Assembly: GCF_002287075.1 (NCBI RefSeq)
Contig: NZ_NSKE01000003.1
Location: 310,001 to 374,000, forward strand
Direction: 5' to 3'
Length of the DNA: 64,000 bases
From: Fodinibius salipaludis
Lineage (GTDB): Bacteria; Bacteroidota; Rhodothermia; Balneolales; Balneolaceae
Positions within the stretch are counted from its first letter, which is position 1, and each line of letters opens with the position of its first letter. Positions 26,541 through 36,371 of the stretch are shown here, one piece after another. The notes below the pieces were generated by a model. That model worked only from the letters and a program-made list of their open reading frames with translations. It had not been told where the DNA came from and made no database searches. The position numbers were made by a program, and so were the translations under genes.

Positions 26541-29500
26541 TCAAGGAGCCTTTATTTTTGTTATGGGAATTGTTTGAGAGTCACGATCGGTCTCAAGACG
26601 AATAAAATAAACACCGCTGCTTAAATTGCGGGCATTGAAGGTTAGAAAATGGGCACCAGCATCAAGATTGGTGTCAGCTATCTGACGGACCTTGCGCCCC
26701 AACACATCAAAAACGGATAGGGTTACGTGGGAATCATGATCAAGATCGAAGTGGATTTCAGTTTCTTCATTAAAGGGGTTGGGATAGTTCTGGAAAAGCT
26801 CTGTCTGTTGGGGAATTTCATCAGCCGTAGCTCGACCTGTGGGCGAAACTTCAAAGAAGTTCCGGGATCGTGCTTCAGTAATTTGATCGCGCAGTTCATT
26901 CAAATCCTCTCCAAAAGCGTAGAGGAATCCCACTGTTATATCGGCGCCCGGATTTAGCGTATAAGGTCCCGAGCTGGTAACGGCAGAAATGTCGGTATTT
27001 TGTAGATCTGTTCGTACGGTTCCGGCGGTTAGCGAGGCTTCTTTTTCTGAATCAGAAAAACCAGCATAGATACCGAAGGTGAGCGAGTCCTGTCTTCCTT
27101 CTATTGTATTGTCGATGGCAAGAGCTCCTGACATCGGTCCCAAATGTGCAACAGCAACTGTTGGTTGAGTGCTTGATGAGGAAGCGTCAGAGATGTAGAG
27201 CAGGCTGTCGTTTTCACTGTAGGAGATGTTATTATTACCCGAATTGCTGCCAATATCCCAGTCGTTGAATAACCCAACGTACATGTTTTCCATTGTTATG
27301 AATTGTGAGGGATTAGTGATGGTATACTTGACAAAGACTACCTTGTTGATAGCGTGGTCATTGAAGGCAAAAGTTTCCAGCTGGATGGAGGCTCGTTTTG
27401 CGCTGTCGTTGAGAGTAACAAATCGGGTAGATCCCTTCAGGCCATTTCCATTAGTGGTTGGTAGAATAGTGACGGCATCTTGAGGAAGAAAATCACGAGA
27501 AACATTTCCACCGGTGGTCCGAACAGCATCAAAAAGCTCTTCGTTAAACTGCATTATAAGTCCTCCCTCAAAAAGTAAGTTGTCTCCTTCTTTATACCCA
27601 CCTGTACCGTCGGGATAGCGGGGAATAAAGCCGACACCGCCGCGGCCGGCCAGGGGATCAGAAAAGCCAAATGTACCTTCGGCTCCAAAAGAAGTTTTTA
27701 CATTATTGCCAGCAATAACTTCGAAAAACATGTCTTCGTAAACGAGGGCATTAAAATCGTTGTAATCCAGACTATTGTCGATAAATTCTAATCGAAAGGC
27801 CGGTATTTCGGTTAGATCAAAATTGCTGGAAATTTTGATCGGAAAACTTAAATCCATGGTATCACCGGTAGCGAAACTTCCCAACTGCTGTCTTGAGTTC
27901 TCCAGTTGCACCTCGCTTTCATTTAATGATAAAAGTTCCAGTTCAAGGTTAGATGTTGTATTGCCTACATTGGTGATGGTTAGCTCAATAATTCCCTCTT
28001 CGCCCAGCGAAAGCTTATTTTCTTCGTTGTTAATAAATTCTTGAGATACTACTTTTAAGCCTGGCAGGTTGGTGTTCAGCGCCTGATAGGCATCAATCGA
28101 ACCGTGGCCAAGCTGATTTTCGAGGTCGGGATTAGAATCATCAATATAATTGGCAGATGCACGAATTTGCATACCGATGCGTTCGGGCTTCCAATTAGGG
28201 TATAGATCCCCAACAAGTGACGCAAGTCCGCTAACTACGGGAGCTGACATAGAGGTACCGGTTTTGGAAATGTAGTTATTATTATAGGAAGTGCTGAGGA
28301 TATCAGTACCTGTAGCCAGTACGTCCAAGTTATATCCGAAATTGGAATAGGAAGAGCGGTTATTTTCTGTATCTATTGATCCTACTGCAATTGTTTTATC
28401 ATAACGGGCAGGGTATTCTGTTCTGCTGGCTTCGTTACCGGCGGAAGCGATGACGAGAGAGCCCATTTGCGTGGCAAGGTTTGTAATATCTTCTTCAGCC
28501 TGGGAGGCTGATCCGCCACTCCAGCTACAATTTATGATATCGGCTCCGTTATTTGCAGCATACAAGATACCCTCGTATCCAAACCCGATAACGTCGTCAA
28601 AGTTGGGAGCACCGCCCGCTTTTATAGGTATATAAGTGGCGTTGTAGGCGGCACTGGCAATCCCTTCTCCATTATCTGTTTTTGCTGCAGCGATACCGGC
28701 TACGTGTGTGCCGTGATCGGTGGCATCATGCATGGGGTTATTATCTTGCGTGATGTTTTGCCCATCACTCCCCGATTCCCAGAAATCCCACCCAAAAAGA
28801 TCATCTGTGAATTCATTATTGTCATTATCATTAGCATCTGTAAAATCAGAGTCATTATGCAGGGCATCTTCCAGGGTAATGCTTCCATCGCCATTATGGT
28901 CTGCACTATTTTGTTCAAGGTACATCCATACTTCAGAAGCCGTTACCTCTCCGTCGTCATTTTCATCAGCCTGTTTAAAAACGGTTGCTGGAATTTCATC
29001 CTGGTTTATCCAGAGGTTCTCATTTAGCTCAGAGTGCGTATAGTCAACGCCTCCATCGACTACGGCAATAATAATATCTCGAGAACCTTTACTTAAATCC
29101 CAGGCATCGGTAAAGTTGTGGGCGTCAACGAACTTCTGGATATCGGGATCGTTTGGCTCGGCATTCATATGGCGGATATATCGGGGTTCGGCATAGTCTA
29201 CGCCGGGCATTCTATTTATTTTGTAAGCGAGTTGTGCCGGATCAATGCTATGGTTGAAAATAACTTCTTCAATTCGAAGAACGTCATTTGCTGCTGGTAC
29301 CTGTTGGGCTTTAATCATCTGTTGTGTTTTGGCTGAAAGGAGGGGACGACTGAGTCTGGCACCGTACTTATTAAGCAGTTGTTGGACTGCTGACTTGGGA
29401 TTACTGCCAATTTTGTTTTGAATCTGCTGGAACTTTTGGTCCGACTTATATTTTATTATAAGCCGATTTGGAAAATAATCGTTTTGCTGAGATTGAGAGG

Positions 29501-29561
29501 CTCCAAACAAAGGCAGCAGAAAAATGAAAATGAATAGTTTAGCTGAAAGCTTTTTAAGCAT
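26541..29561 (-). CDS. Secreted subtilase (S8) with EF-hand-like insert and T9SS sorting domain
   Basis: 1006 residues: signal peptide (1-22), inhibitor-like propeptide about 30-135, subtilisin domain with Asp169 (VVDGGV), His283 (DHGTHVAG) and Ser437 (GTSMSAP). Between Asp169 and His283 there is an acidic insert (about 198-254) with DENDDGEVTASE and DHNGDGSITLED, two EF-hand/dockerin-type calcium loops. A long beta-rich region follows. The last 85 residues (QNYPNPFNEETEIHFDL ... GVYFIRLET) are a type A T9SS C-terminal domain, so secretion through the type IX system and removal of this tail are expected. Transcribed alone. Confidence 0.95.
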   Translation of the reverse strand: MLKKLSAKLFIFIFLLPLFGASQSQQNDYFPNRLIIKYKSDQKFQQIQNKIGSNPKSAVQQLLNKYGARLSRPLLSAKTQQMIKAQQVPAANDVLRIEEVIFNHSIDPAQLAYKINRMPGVDYAEPRYIRHMNAEPNDPDIQKFVDAHNFTDAWDLSKGSRDIIIAVVDGGVDYTHSELNENLWINQDEIPATVFKQADENDDGEVTASEVWMYLEQNSADHNGDGSITLEDALHNDSDFTDANDNDNNEFTDDLFGWDFWESGSDGQNITQDNNPMHDATDHGTHVAGIAAAKTDNGEGIASAAYNATYIPIKAGGAPNFDDVIGFGYEGILYAANNGADIINCSWSGGSASQAEEDITNLATQMGSLVIASAGNEASRTEYPARYDKTIAVGSIDTENNRSSYSNFGYNLDVLATGTDILSTSYNNNYISKTGTSMSAPVVSGLASLVGDLYPNWKPERIGMQIRASANYIDDSNPDLENQLGHGSIDAYQALNTNLPGLKVVSQEFINNEENKLSLGEEGIIELTITNVGNTTSNLELELLSLNESEVQLENSRQQLGSFATGDTMDLSFPIKISSNFDLTEIPAFRLEFIDNSLDYNDFNALVYEDMFFEVIAGNNVKTSFGAEGTFGFSDPLAGRGGVGFIPRYPDGTGGYKEGDNLLFEGGLIMQFNEELFDAVRTTGGNVSRDFLPQDAVTILPTTNGNGLKGSTRFVTLNDSAKRASIQLETFAFNDHAINKVVFVKYTITNPSQFITMENMYVGLFNDWDIGSNSGNNNISYSENDSLLYISDASSSSTQPTVAVAHLGPMSGALAIDNTIEGRQDSLTFGIYAGFSDSEKEASLTAGTVRTDLQNTDISAVTSSGPYTLNPGADITVGFLYAFGEDLNELRDQITEARSRNFFEVSPTGRATADEIPQQTELFQNYPNPFNEETEIHFDLDHDSHVTLSVFDVLGRKVRQIADTNLDAGAHFLTFNARNLSSGVYFIRLETDRDSQTIPITKIKAP

Positions 29562-29814
29562 ACAGATACATTTAAGAAGGAAATTTTATTTACGGGTAAA
29601 AAGTTTTTAAATGTAACTTAAAAAAAATAGTATATCAGTTTAGGTACGTATATCCAATTTGCTCAAAATCAAAAGTAAAATAATGTGATTATACAAGCTA
29701 AGACAGGCAACATTAAAGATTTAATTCAGTTATTGTAACTGTATAATTAATTGGGCAATTTTAGATGCCATTGAATGTCCGTTTTAATCGTATATCGCAA
29801 TAAATTAACGCACA

Positions 29815-30471
29815 ATGAAAAAGAAGGTATTTTCAAGGTTTTGTAAGATTCTAACATCTGCTTTACTACTTATTTTATCGGCAGGTGTTATTTCTAATAC
29901 TATTTATGCCCAGTCACAAAGCTCATCTGCAGACAATAACGGAATTCGTCCCCTAAATTATGATGTAGGTATTCATGGGTTGACGGCCAATACTCATTGG
30001 CTCAGTGATCTGCATTACAAGGGAAATAGTAAGGAACTCACATATGATGAAAGCTCTGAATTGGAGTTTGTATATCGGAACGTGCGTACTATGTTTCCGC
30101 GGCTGGGTGTTGGTTATCAAGTAGTAACCAGCTTTTTTACGGATAGTGAAAATGCTGATTTTGGGGTAGGTAGCTGGGGTGTTGGACCCATTGTTCGCGC
30201 TTATCCTTTTAAAACCGATCGCCTGCAACCATACGTACAGCTCAATTCTTTATTCGGGAATAATTTAGCCATGGGCACCCTTGCTAATACCGACAAGGAT
30301 ATGGGTTTTAGAGTTCGCTTGGGTCTTCGAGCCGGCATGGCTATTCGCATTTCTAACAATGTTGGAATATTTACCGAAGTTGGCTACGATTGGGAAAGCG
30401 ATCGCCTTTTTAAATCTGACAGCCGAAATCTCCAGGCTAATATTGGAATCGATTACTACTTGTTTAACTAA
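29815..30471 (+). CDS. Outer-membrane beta-barrel protein (OmpA/OmpX-like fold), function unknown
   Basis: 218 residues with a signal peptide (1-32, ending IYAQ). Alternating hydrophobic/polar strands with aromatic girdles and a final strand ANIGIDYYLFN ending in Phe-Asn, typical of small eight-stranded barrels. The segment PLGVGY...VGSWGVGPIVRAYPFKTDRLQPYVQ looks like the OMP_b-brl class. I cannot name a family. It is a single gene facing the convergent membrane-protein gene at 30483, with only 11 bases between the stops. Confidence 0.72.
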   Translation: MKKKVFSRFCKILTSALLLILSAGVISNTIYAQSQSSSADNNGIRPLNYDVGIHGLTANTHWLSDLHYKGNSKELTYDESSELEFVYRNVRTMFPRLGVGYQVVTSFFTDSENADFGVGSWGVGPIVRAYPFKTDRLQPYVQLNSLFGNNLAMGTLANTDKDMGFRVRLGLRAGMAIRISNNVGIFTEVGYDWESDRLFKSDSRNLQANIGIDYYLFN

Positions 30472-30482
30472 AAGATTCTGAG

Positions 30483-30941
30483 CTAATTTTTGTTCAGATC
30501 GTCATGCGGACGTTTTAGTGAGTTTGGTATATCTTGTTTTTCATCCCGAAGGCGCTGGATATATCGCTGACGTTTGATAGCCCCACGCCGCAATCCGTAG
30601 TAGGCACCTAAAAAGGCCGAAAAAATGACGGTGAGTACAAATGCCGGTTGTAATGCTGAAAGCCCCACATTTTTGGTATAAACCCAGAAAATGGTTGGCA
30701 GAATAGTAAGAAATGCCATGGTATAAGCAATCCCATCAGGATTCAGAGCCTTGATAGCAAATCTCCGACTGATGCCGAAGTTGAGGTTCAGAAATATTAG
30801 TCCAAAGCCAAATAGAAAAAGGTAGCCGGTAGCACCCTCATGGGCAACGTACTGGATAAAGCTGTTGGATATGATGATAAATAGCAATCCGAAAACAAGA
30901 GCGCCGCTTATAAATGCAAAAGTGCGTTGCCAATTGGTCAT
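30483..30941 (-). CDS. Hypothetical membrane protein (four helices)
   Basis: 152 residues, four hydrophobic segments (about 8-28, 38-56, 69-88, 97-117) and a basic, hydrophilic C-terminus (RRGAIKRQRYIQRLRDEKQD). Not recognised. It follows the EnvC-like gene by 61 bases on the same strand and may be the last gene of that envelope operon. Confidence 0.65.
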   Translation of the reverse strand: MTNWQRTFAFISGALVFGLLFIIISNSFIQYVAHEGATGYLFLFGFGLIFLNLNFGISRRFAIKALNPDGIAYTMAFLTILPTIFWVYTKNVGLSALQPAFVLTVIFSAFLGAYYGLRRGAIKRQRYIQRLRDEKQDIPNSLKRPHDDLNKN

Positions 30942-31002
30942 GAAAAGAAAGCTTAGTTATAAATTAATTGGAGAGAAATCCTGAAGATAAAAAATGTTTT
31001 AA

Positions 31003-32379
31003 TTAGTAATTGCTGGATATGGGTTCCACTTGAAGCCAGTTTTCAGGATCGAGATTTTTGTCATTTTCGCGAATTAGAAAAAACAGACTTTCGCCTTTAG
31101 GAGAATCCTCATCGCCGGAAAGCCCAAGGATATCACCTTGATTTAATACTTCGCTTTTGTGCACCATAACCTGGCTTAAATTGCCATATGCGGTGATAAA
31201 GCGTCCGTGTTTAACAAAAATAACATCGCCATAACCAGGGATAGGTCGTACATCAATTACATAGCCATCATGTACCGCTTCAACCGAAGATTGTGCATCG
31301 GTTACAATTTCAATCCCCAAATTGGGAGTTTTTGTTCCGTAAACAGGGTGCACTTTATTGCCAAAATGTTCGGCGATAGTCCTGCTATCGACGGGCCAGG
31401 GAAGCTCTCCTTTATTTGAGGCAAACCGGTTTTCGATCTCCTCCATCTTATTAGAGTCCAGAAAGTTATCGAGTTTGATAGGCTCGGAATACTTCTCAAC
31501 TTCGGCTTCCCGTTTGGCATCATCCTCAATTTTTTTGGCAGCAGCCAGTTTTTTCTTTCGTTCGGCTTCTAATTGACGGAGTTTTTGTTCTCGGGCTTTT
31601 CGTATTTCTTCTTCACGCCGAATGAGATCAGAAAGCGTATTATTAAGATTATCTTTTTGTTGCTGAACTTCTTTTAATTTGTTGTTGATCTCTTCTCGGT
31701 TTTCCCGTAACAGGGCCACATTTTTTTCCTGTTGCTCTTTCTTCTCGGCCAGCTCTTGTTTTTCGTTTCTAATTTCTTGTAATACTTCCTCATTTTTTTC
31801 TTGGGCTTTAACCAGCTGTTCTTTGGTTTGCTCAAGGTCCTTTTCAGCTTGACGAATTTCCTGCGCCTGCTGCTCGCGGTAGTTGTTGAACTTTTCGAGA
31901 TAAAAGGATCGTATCAGCATTTGGTTGATAGAGGAAGCGGAAAAAATAAGGGCCAGCTGGGAAGTGCGGCCTTGTTTGTACAGATAACTGAGTGTTTGTT
32001 TATAGTTTTCAATCAGTCGTTCTAACTCAGCCCGTTTGGCACTCAGTGATTCTGTTGTAATCGTGATTTCTTCTTGAATTTGGGATTGCTCCTGCTGCAA
32101 CTGAGATAGCTTTTCATCCTGAAGGGCAATAAGCTGTTTTAAGTTTTGATACTTTTGGTATAGGGCTTCGTACTTTTCTTCTGCTTGCTGCAGGCGTTGT
32201 TCGAACTCCTGAATTTTTTTATTCAGACGCTCTATTTCGGCGCGTGTATTTTTCTGCTTCTCAACGATGTTATTTCGTAGCTCGTTAAATTCCTGGACAA
32301 CAGCGGACTGGCCGAACAGGAGGTCCGGAGCCACCAATAAGCAGGTGACAATCGCTATGAGGCTATATATTTTTTTCAT
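31003..32379 (-). CDS. EnvC-like murein hydrolase activator, coiled coil plus degenerate LytM domain
   Basis: 458 residues: signal peptide (1-23), long coiled coil about 27-300, and a C-terminal M23/LytM-like domain about 325-458. The catalytic zinc residues are missing: the first motif reads LGIEIV where active enzymes have an H/N-x-G-I-D with His nearby, and the last motif reads LFFLIR without the HxH His. This is the pattern of EnvC/NlpD activators, which switch on cell-wall amidases rather than cut the wall. It overlaps the DUF4292 gene upstream by four bases (ATGA) and so belongs to the TPR/DUF4292 operon. Confidence 0.88.
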   Translation of the reverse strand: MKKIYSLIAIVTCLLVAPDLLFGQSAVVQEFNELRNNIVEKQKNTRAEIERLNKKIQEFEQRLQQAEEKYEALYQKYQNLKQLIALQDEKLSQLQQEQSQIQEEITITTESLSAKRAELERLIENYKQTLSYLYKQGRTSQLALIFSASSINQMLIRSFYLEKFNNYREQQAQEIRQAEKDLEQTKEQLVKAQEKNEEVLQEIRNEKQELAEKKEQQEKNVALLRENREEINNKLKEVQQQKDNLNNTLSDLIRREEEIRKAREQKLRQLEAERKKKLAAAKKIEDDAKREAEVEKYSEPIKLDNFLDSNKMEEIENRFASNKGELPWPVDSRTIAEHFGNKVHPVYGTKTPNLGIEIVTDAQSSVEAVHDGYVIDVRPIPGYGDVIFVKHGRFITAYGNLSQVMVHKSEVLNQGDILGLSGDEDSPKGESLFFLIRENDKNLDPENWLQVEPISSNY

Positions 32380-33140
32380 TTGTGATAAATGGGGATATCG
32401 TCTGGTAACTCAATTATTAATGCGTCAAGCGTGGGATTAAGTTCTAATGCTGTTAGTTGTAAAGCAACTTTTGATTCACGATCAGGCCCGAATATACTAA
32501 TTCTGCGCGGAAGGGTGAACCCTTTCATTGAGGTATATGCACTATATTCAATTTTTGAGTACGGTAGGTTGGTAGATGAAGGCTGTACAATTTGGTTTAT
32601 AGTATGCGATTGTCTGTCGATATAAACTTTTGTACCAGTTTTTAATTGTAGCTGATAGAGTGTTTCACTTTCCAGGAATTGCTCAACATCCTCTTCTTTG
32701 ATTGAATAATTTAGTATGGATAAAATATTAAGTGAGGCCAGCCGGTTTATGCGATTCAGACTGGCTCCCTTTACAGGCACTTTCCGGGCATATTTATCCA
32801 CTTTGTTATAAACGAGAAGCGTATCACCGTCAGTGAGTAATTGTCCGCCTTCAATACCCAAACCATTGCGAATTGTTACAAGGCTTTTTTGTCGGTTGCT
32901 GGCAAAGTGAATGGTAACGCGCTCGGTGTTGCCCGGCTCGCTAACTATCGCACGTCCTTTACCTTCAACAGATTGTAAATCATCACTATAGTCGGGCACT
33001 TTATTAATGGTTTTCGATAGGTTTGCTTCCGATGGACGAAAATTATCGTCAACAAGTTTTTGGGAGCTCGAACAGGAAATCATCACCAGGCATAACCATC
33101 CCCATAAAAAATAGTGTAATAGGTGTTGGTGTAGATTCAC
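32376..33140 (-). CDS. DUF4292-family lipoprotein
   Basis: About 254 residues from a GTG at 33140, two bases after the stop of the TPR gene. The longer frame (to 33209) lies inside the TPR gene and is unlikely. Lipoprotein signal HLLHYFLWGWLCLVMISC (Cys about 23), then a beta-rich domain of the DUF4292 type, which resembles LolA/LolB-like lipid carriers. The arrangement TPR protein, DUF4292 lipoprotein, EnvC-like protein is a tight operon (2 bp gap and 4 bp overlap). A role in lipoprotein handling or envelope assembly is plausible from fold and neighbours only. Confidence 0.8.
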   Translation of the reverse strand: MNLHQHLLHYFLWGWLCLVMISCSSSQKLVDDNFRPSEANLSKTINKVPDYSDDLQSVEGKGRAIVSEPGNTERVTIHFASNRQKSLVTIRNGLGIEGGQLLTDGDTLLVYNKVDKYARKVPVKGASLNRINRLASLNILSILNYSIKEEDVEQFLESETLYQLQLKTGTKVYIDRQSHTINQIVQPSSTNLPYSKIEYSAYTSMKGFTLPRRISIFGPDRESKVALQLTALELNPTLDALIIELPDDIPIYHK

Positions 33141-33142
33141 GG

Positions 33143-34861
33143 TTAGTTCAATATTTTTTCTTTGAGATAAGTTCTTGACGGATCCTTGTCGAGCGCTTTT
33201 TGCCACCACTTTTTGGCCTTGTCAGGATCATTGAGTTTAAGGAGAACATCGCCCATATGTTCCAGTGTCTCGGCGCTGGGATCCCCCGAATCAATGGCCT
33301 TTCGGATATAACTTTGAGCTTTTTGTAGCTGCCCCTGCTTATAGTATATCCATCCAACGGTATCCAGAAACGAAGTATTGTCCGGAGAAAGTTCTAAAGC
33401 ACGAAGCGCCAGCTTTTCTGCTTTGGAAAGTTTTTTGTCTTGCTGGGATAGGTAATAGGCGTAATTATTGTAAATAACAGGATTTTCAGTATCCAAGATT
33501 ATAGCTTCCTGATAATATTCAAAGGCAGCATCCCAGTTTTCTTGTCCGGCATAAGTATCAGCCAGAGAGCCGAAAATATTGGCTTTTAATGGCCTTCGCG
33601 CAGGGAGGTTAGAAGCCTCCTTGAGGTGTTGTTCTGCACTATCGTACTGCTCGGTAGATAAATAGGCGTTACCGAGCATGTATAATAAGATGGGCTCCTG
33701 AGGAATGTTTTGGATTGCCTGTTTGCCGACTTTTATAACTTCATCAAATCGCCGTTGTTCAAGGAGTAGTTGTAATCGCTGTTGCCAGATGGAATCGTTT
33801 GTAGGATTTAATTCTGTAGCCCGTTCAAGTGCACGGAGAGCGTACCGGGTTTGATCGGTGTTTAAAAAGAAATCTGCCGCTAATGCATAAGCTTTACCAG
33901 ACTTTGGAGCGTTGTGTATAAGTTTCTTGAAAATGTTGTTTGTTGTTTGTTGAATCGCAGAGTTTGAAGGAGCGTTTTTGTATTTACTGTAAATAAAATG
34001 TGCAATTTCTTCCTTGGTTTTGGCAGCAACTGTTGAGTCATCCATAAGCACGCCAAGGGTAGTTTCTGCGCTATCCCATTTGGCTTGTGCCAGATAAATG
34101 TCAGCAAGGATTATCCGGGATTTGGGATTATTGTTAATTTGGAGAGCACTCTGAATAACATCATGAGCTTCGGCCGGTTTGTTCAGCTCTAAATAGTAGT
34201 TGCCCAACAGGTGGAGCGTGGAGAGGTTTCCGGGATCCATCGACCGGATTTTTTCCAGTTCCACAATGGCTGAATCTTTCATATTCAGCTTGTTAAAATT
34301 TTTAAGCTTCTCAATCCGTAAGGAGATCATTTCTCCTTTTAGCTGCAGCAGCTTGTTATAAATGGTGTTCGACCGTTCTAATTGTCCCAGATCGGTATAG
34401 ATTTGTGCAAGATCATATAGAATGTCGATATCCTTGGGATGAGAAGTTAAGGCATTCTGCAGCTCCTTGGCAGCGGTCTTATTATTGCCGATGGCCTTGT
34501 AAATTTCAGCAAGTTGTAGATGATACCATTTGTTTTCAGGATTAAGAATTCGGGCCTGCTTACTGTAGTACTCTGCATTTTGAAAATCATTTACTTGTAA
34601 GTAGGCATCAGCAAGAGCAAAATTAATTCCGGGATGGTCGGGCAGCTTTACGTACGCCTTGTTTAAAAGGCTGATTGCTTCTTCGTAATTATTGTTTTCA
34701 AAAGCGGCTAAACCATCGATGTAAGTAGTTTGTGCTGCGATATATTCTTGTTCTTCGACCGTTTGATTTTGCGCCCAAACCGAAGAGGTGGTAATTGTAC
34801 ACAGCACAACGATATAAACGCATGTTGATGCAGCCCGATTATGTGATAGAATAGTATTCAT
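33143..34861 (-). CDS. Secreted TPR-repeat protein
   Basis: 572 residues from the ATG at 34861, which places a signal peptide (about 1-30, ending SVWAQ) at the start; the frame to 34924 only adds residues before it. About 14 TPR-like helical pairs fill the protein (patterns such as A-x-x-Y-x-x-A-I-x-L-x-P-x-N). Such proteins are scaffolds for envelope complexes. It heads the three-gene operon with DUF4292 and EnvC-like proteins. The TPR superhelix probably sits in the periplasm. Confidence 0.85.
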   Translation of the reverse strand: MNTILSHNRAASTCVYIVVLCTITTSSVWAQNQTVEEQEYIAAQTTYIDGLAAFENNNYEEAISLLNKAYVKLPDHPGINFALADAYLQVNDFQNAEYYSKQARILNPENKWYHLQLAEIYKAIGNNKTAAKELQNALTSHPKDIDILYDLAQIYTDLGQLERSNTIYNKLLQLKGEMISLRIEKLKNFNKLNMKDSAIVELEKIRSMDPGNLSTLHLLGNYYLELNKPAEAHDVIQSALQINNNPKSRIILADIYLAQAKWDSAETTLGVLMDDSTVAAKTKEEIAHFIYSKYKNAPSNSAIQQTTNNIFKKLIHNAPKSGKAYALAADFFLNTDQTRYALRALERATELNPTNDSIWQQRLQLLLEQRRFDEVIKVGKQAIQNIPQEPILLYMLGNAYLSTEQYDSAEQHLKEASNLPARRPLKANIFGSLADTYAGQENWDAAFEYYQEAIILDTENPVIYNNYAYYLSQQDKKLSKAEKLALRALELSPDNTSFLDTVGWIYYKQGQLQKAQSYIRKAIDSGDPSAETLEHMGDVLLKLNDPDKAKKWWQKALDKDPSRTYLKEKILN

Positions 34862-34926
34862 GAATAAAGACCAACGATTATCTACCCGGTAGTATAACAA
34901 TTTACAGCCGAGAGTAGGTAACACTT

Positions 34927-35670
34927 TTAAGCAATGGTTTTACGCCAGCCATTGAGGCGTTTAAAAGCATGTTCCATGCGCGACCCGTACCAGCTAAACC
35001 ATTCTCCCTCGACCAGCAGTACCCGGGCTGTGGGGCATGCTTCTTCAATTTGTGCCATGTGTTTTTCCTTAAAGGGATAGGGTTCACTGCTTAGTAAAAT
35101 AAGGTCGGGATTTTGTCTCTTAAGATCATCAAGATCTATTTTGGGATATCGTTTCTGTTCTGCAAACACATTGGGCAGTTGCCAGTGATTCATAATATCA
35201 TGGATATAGGTATCGCGGCCTACGGTCATCCAGGGATCTTTCCAGATAAGGTAAGCGGTATTTAGTTTGGTAACCTTGGGACGATCGTCGAGTGCTTCTT
35301 GGATATTGCTGATTAGGCTTTCTGCTTGTTCCGATCTGTTAAATTTCTTGCCCAGCTCATGGATGGTGATCAGGGCATCTTCAATAGTGGCGATTTGTGT
35401 GACATTAACTTCAAAGTCCTCCGCCAGTGTTTTAATATCTTCGGGACGATTTTCTTCTTTATTGGCGATGATATAATCCGGGTTAAGGTCTCGAATTTTA
35501 TCCAAACGCGGATTTTTTGTCCCACCGATGATGGGAATGTCTTCTACTTTTTCTTTGGGATGTGCGCAAAACCGCGTTCGTCCTACCAATTGCTGTTGTA
35601 AGCCCAGGTCAATGACCAATTCCGTAAGGCTGGGGACAAGACTGATAATGCGTTGTGGAGTGTTTGTCAT
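34927..35670 (-). CDS. BtuF-like cobalamin/Fe-siderophore binding-protein homologue without signal peptide
   Basis: 247 residues from the ATG at 35670; the frame to 35721 adds 17 polar residues. The whole length matches class III periplasmic binding proteins (RIISLVPSLTELVIDLGLQ, then GRT, then NPDLILLSSEPYPFK and VLLVEGEWFSWYGSR), as in BtuF. However it starts right at the first beta strand with no signal peptide, so it may be cytoplasmic. It lies 66 bases upstream of the TPR gene, with its stop inside no other frame. No permease or ATPase adjoins it. Confidence 0.82.
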   Translation of the reverse strand: MTNTPQRIISLVPSLTELVIDLGLQQQLVGRTRFCAHPKEKVEDIPIIGGTKNPRLDKIRDLNPDYIIANKEENRPEDIKTLAEDFEVNVTQIATIEDALITIHELGKKFNRSEQAESLISNIQEALDDRPKVTKLNTAYLIWKDPWMTVGRDTYIHDIMNHWQLPNVFAEQKRYPKIDLDDLKRQNPDLILLSSEPYPFKEKHMAQIEEACPTARVLLVEGEWFSWYGSRMEHAFKRLNGWRKTIA

Positions 35671-35705
35671 AATGCTCTGGCTATGATTACGTCTTATGAT
35701 TATTA

Positions 35706-35730
35706 TAGAGCGATTTGCCAAATCGCTCTA
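35706..35730. repeat. REP-like palindrome, left copy
   Basis: TAGAGCGATTTG, one central base (C), CAAATCGCTCTA: a perfect 12-bp inverted repeat. It overlaps the stop codon of the REP-associated transposase remnant. The same palindrome, differing at the central base, lies at 36372-36396. Confidence 0.85.
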
Positions 35731-36353
35731 CACAAAATCACTTTTAAATTCGGATTTACAAAAACTGTAAGGCCAGTCCGTCCATGTATCTACAAGGTTA
35801 GCTTTTACAGGGTTTTGTAAAACATAACGTATTGTAGATTCTAATTCTCCCTTATCACGAATAACTCGGTCGAAGCTTTCATGTTGCCAAAATTGACCTT
35901 CTCTGCCTAATGCTTTCTTGGCTTCTCTTGCTGTAAATCGTTTTAAACTTCTCAATATTTCAGTAACAGGATTATCTATTTCATCCTCAGTTTTAAGGAG
36001 TTTGAAAACAAGGTGTACGTGGTTCGGCATGATGCAATAGGCATAAAGATCATACTTTTTGCTATCTCGATATTCGATAGCATTACAAACCAGTTGTGCT
36101 ACTGCTTTTTTTCGGAGCCAGAAAGGACCTATATTGTTATTTTCTAAGAGACTTTCATATTTCTAAAAAATTCTTCGATTAATTTTTTAGATAAGGTCTG
36201 AGAAACTTTATCGAATTCCTTCTCTATCTCTTTACGCTGGGATTTTATTTTTTGGGTAGCTTCCTTTGGAAGAGATCCTGCAAGGCGAAATGTGATAAAA
36301 TATTGAGCCTCAGGAGGTTGCCAGTGAGGTAAATTTCGCCTGTAGAAATTCAT
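35728..36353 (-). pseudogene. REP-associated tyrosine transposase (RAYT, Y1/HUH), frameshifted
   Basis: Two open pieces on the minus strand belong to one gene. The 5' piece (36353-36144) reads MNFYRRNLPHWQPPEAQYFITFRL, the RAYT N-terminus. The 3' piece ends at 35728 and holds the HUH-type motif MPNHVHLVF (about residue 100) and GQFWQHESFDRVIRD ... YVLQNP, typical of the family. The frame shifts around 36150-36175: restoring one A gives FFRKYESLLENNNIGPFW, which fits the family. The gene is bracketed by two REP palindromes, its presumed substrates. It is likely inactive. Confidence 0.85.
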
Positions 36354-36371
36354 AACTTTGTTCCATGATTG

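Noticed and set aside
33141..33209. Extended start of the DUF4292 gene inside the TPR gene
   Set aside because: A GTG two bases after the TPR stop gives a normal lipoprotein signal.
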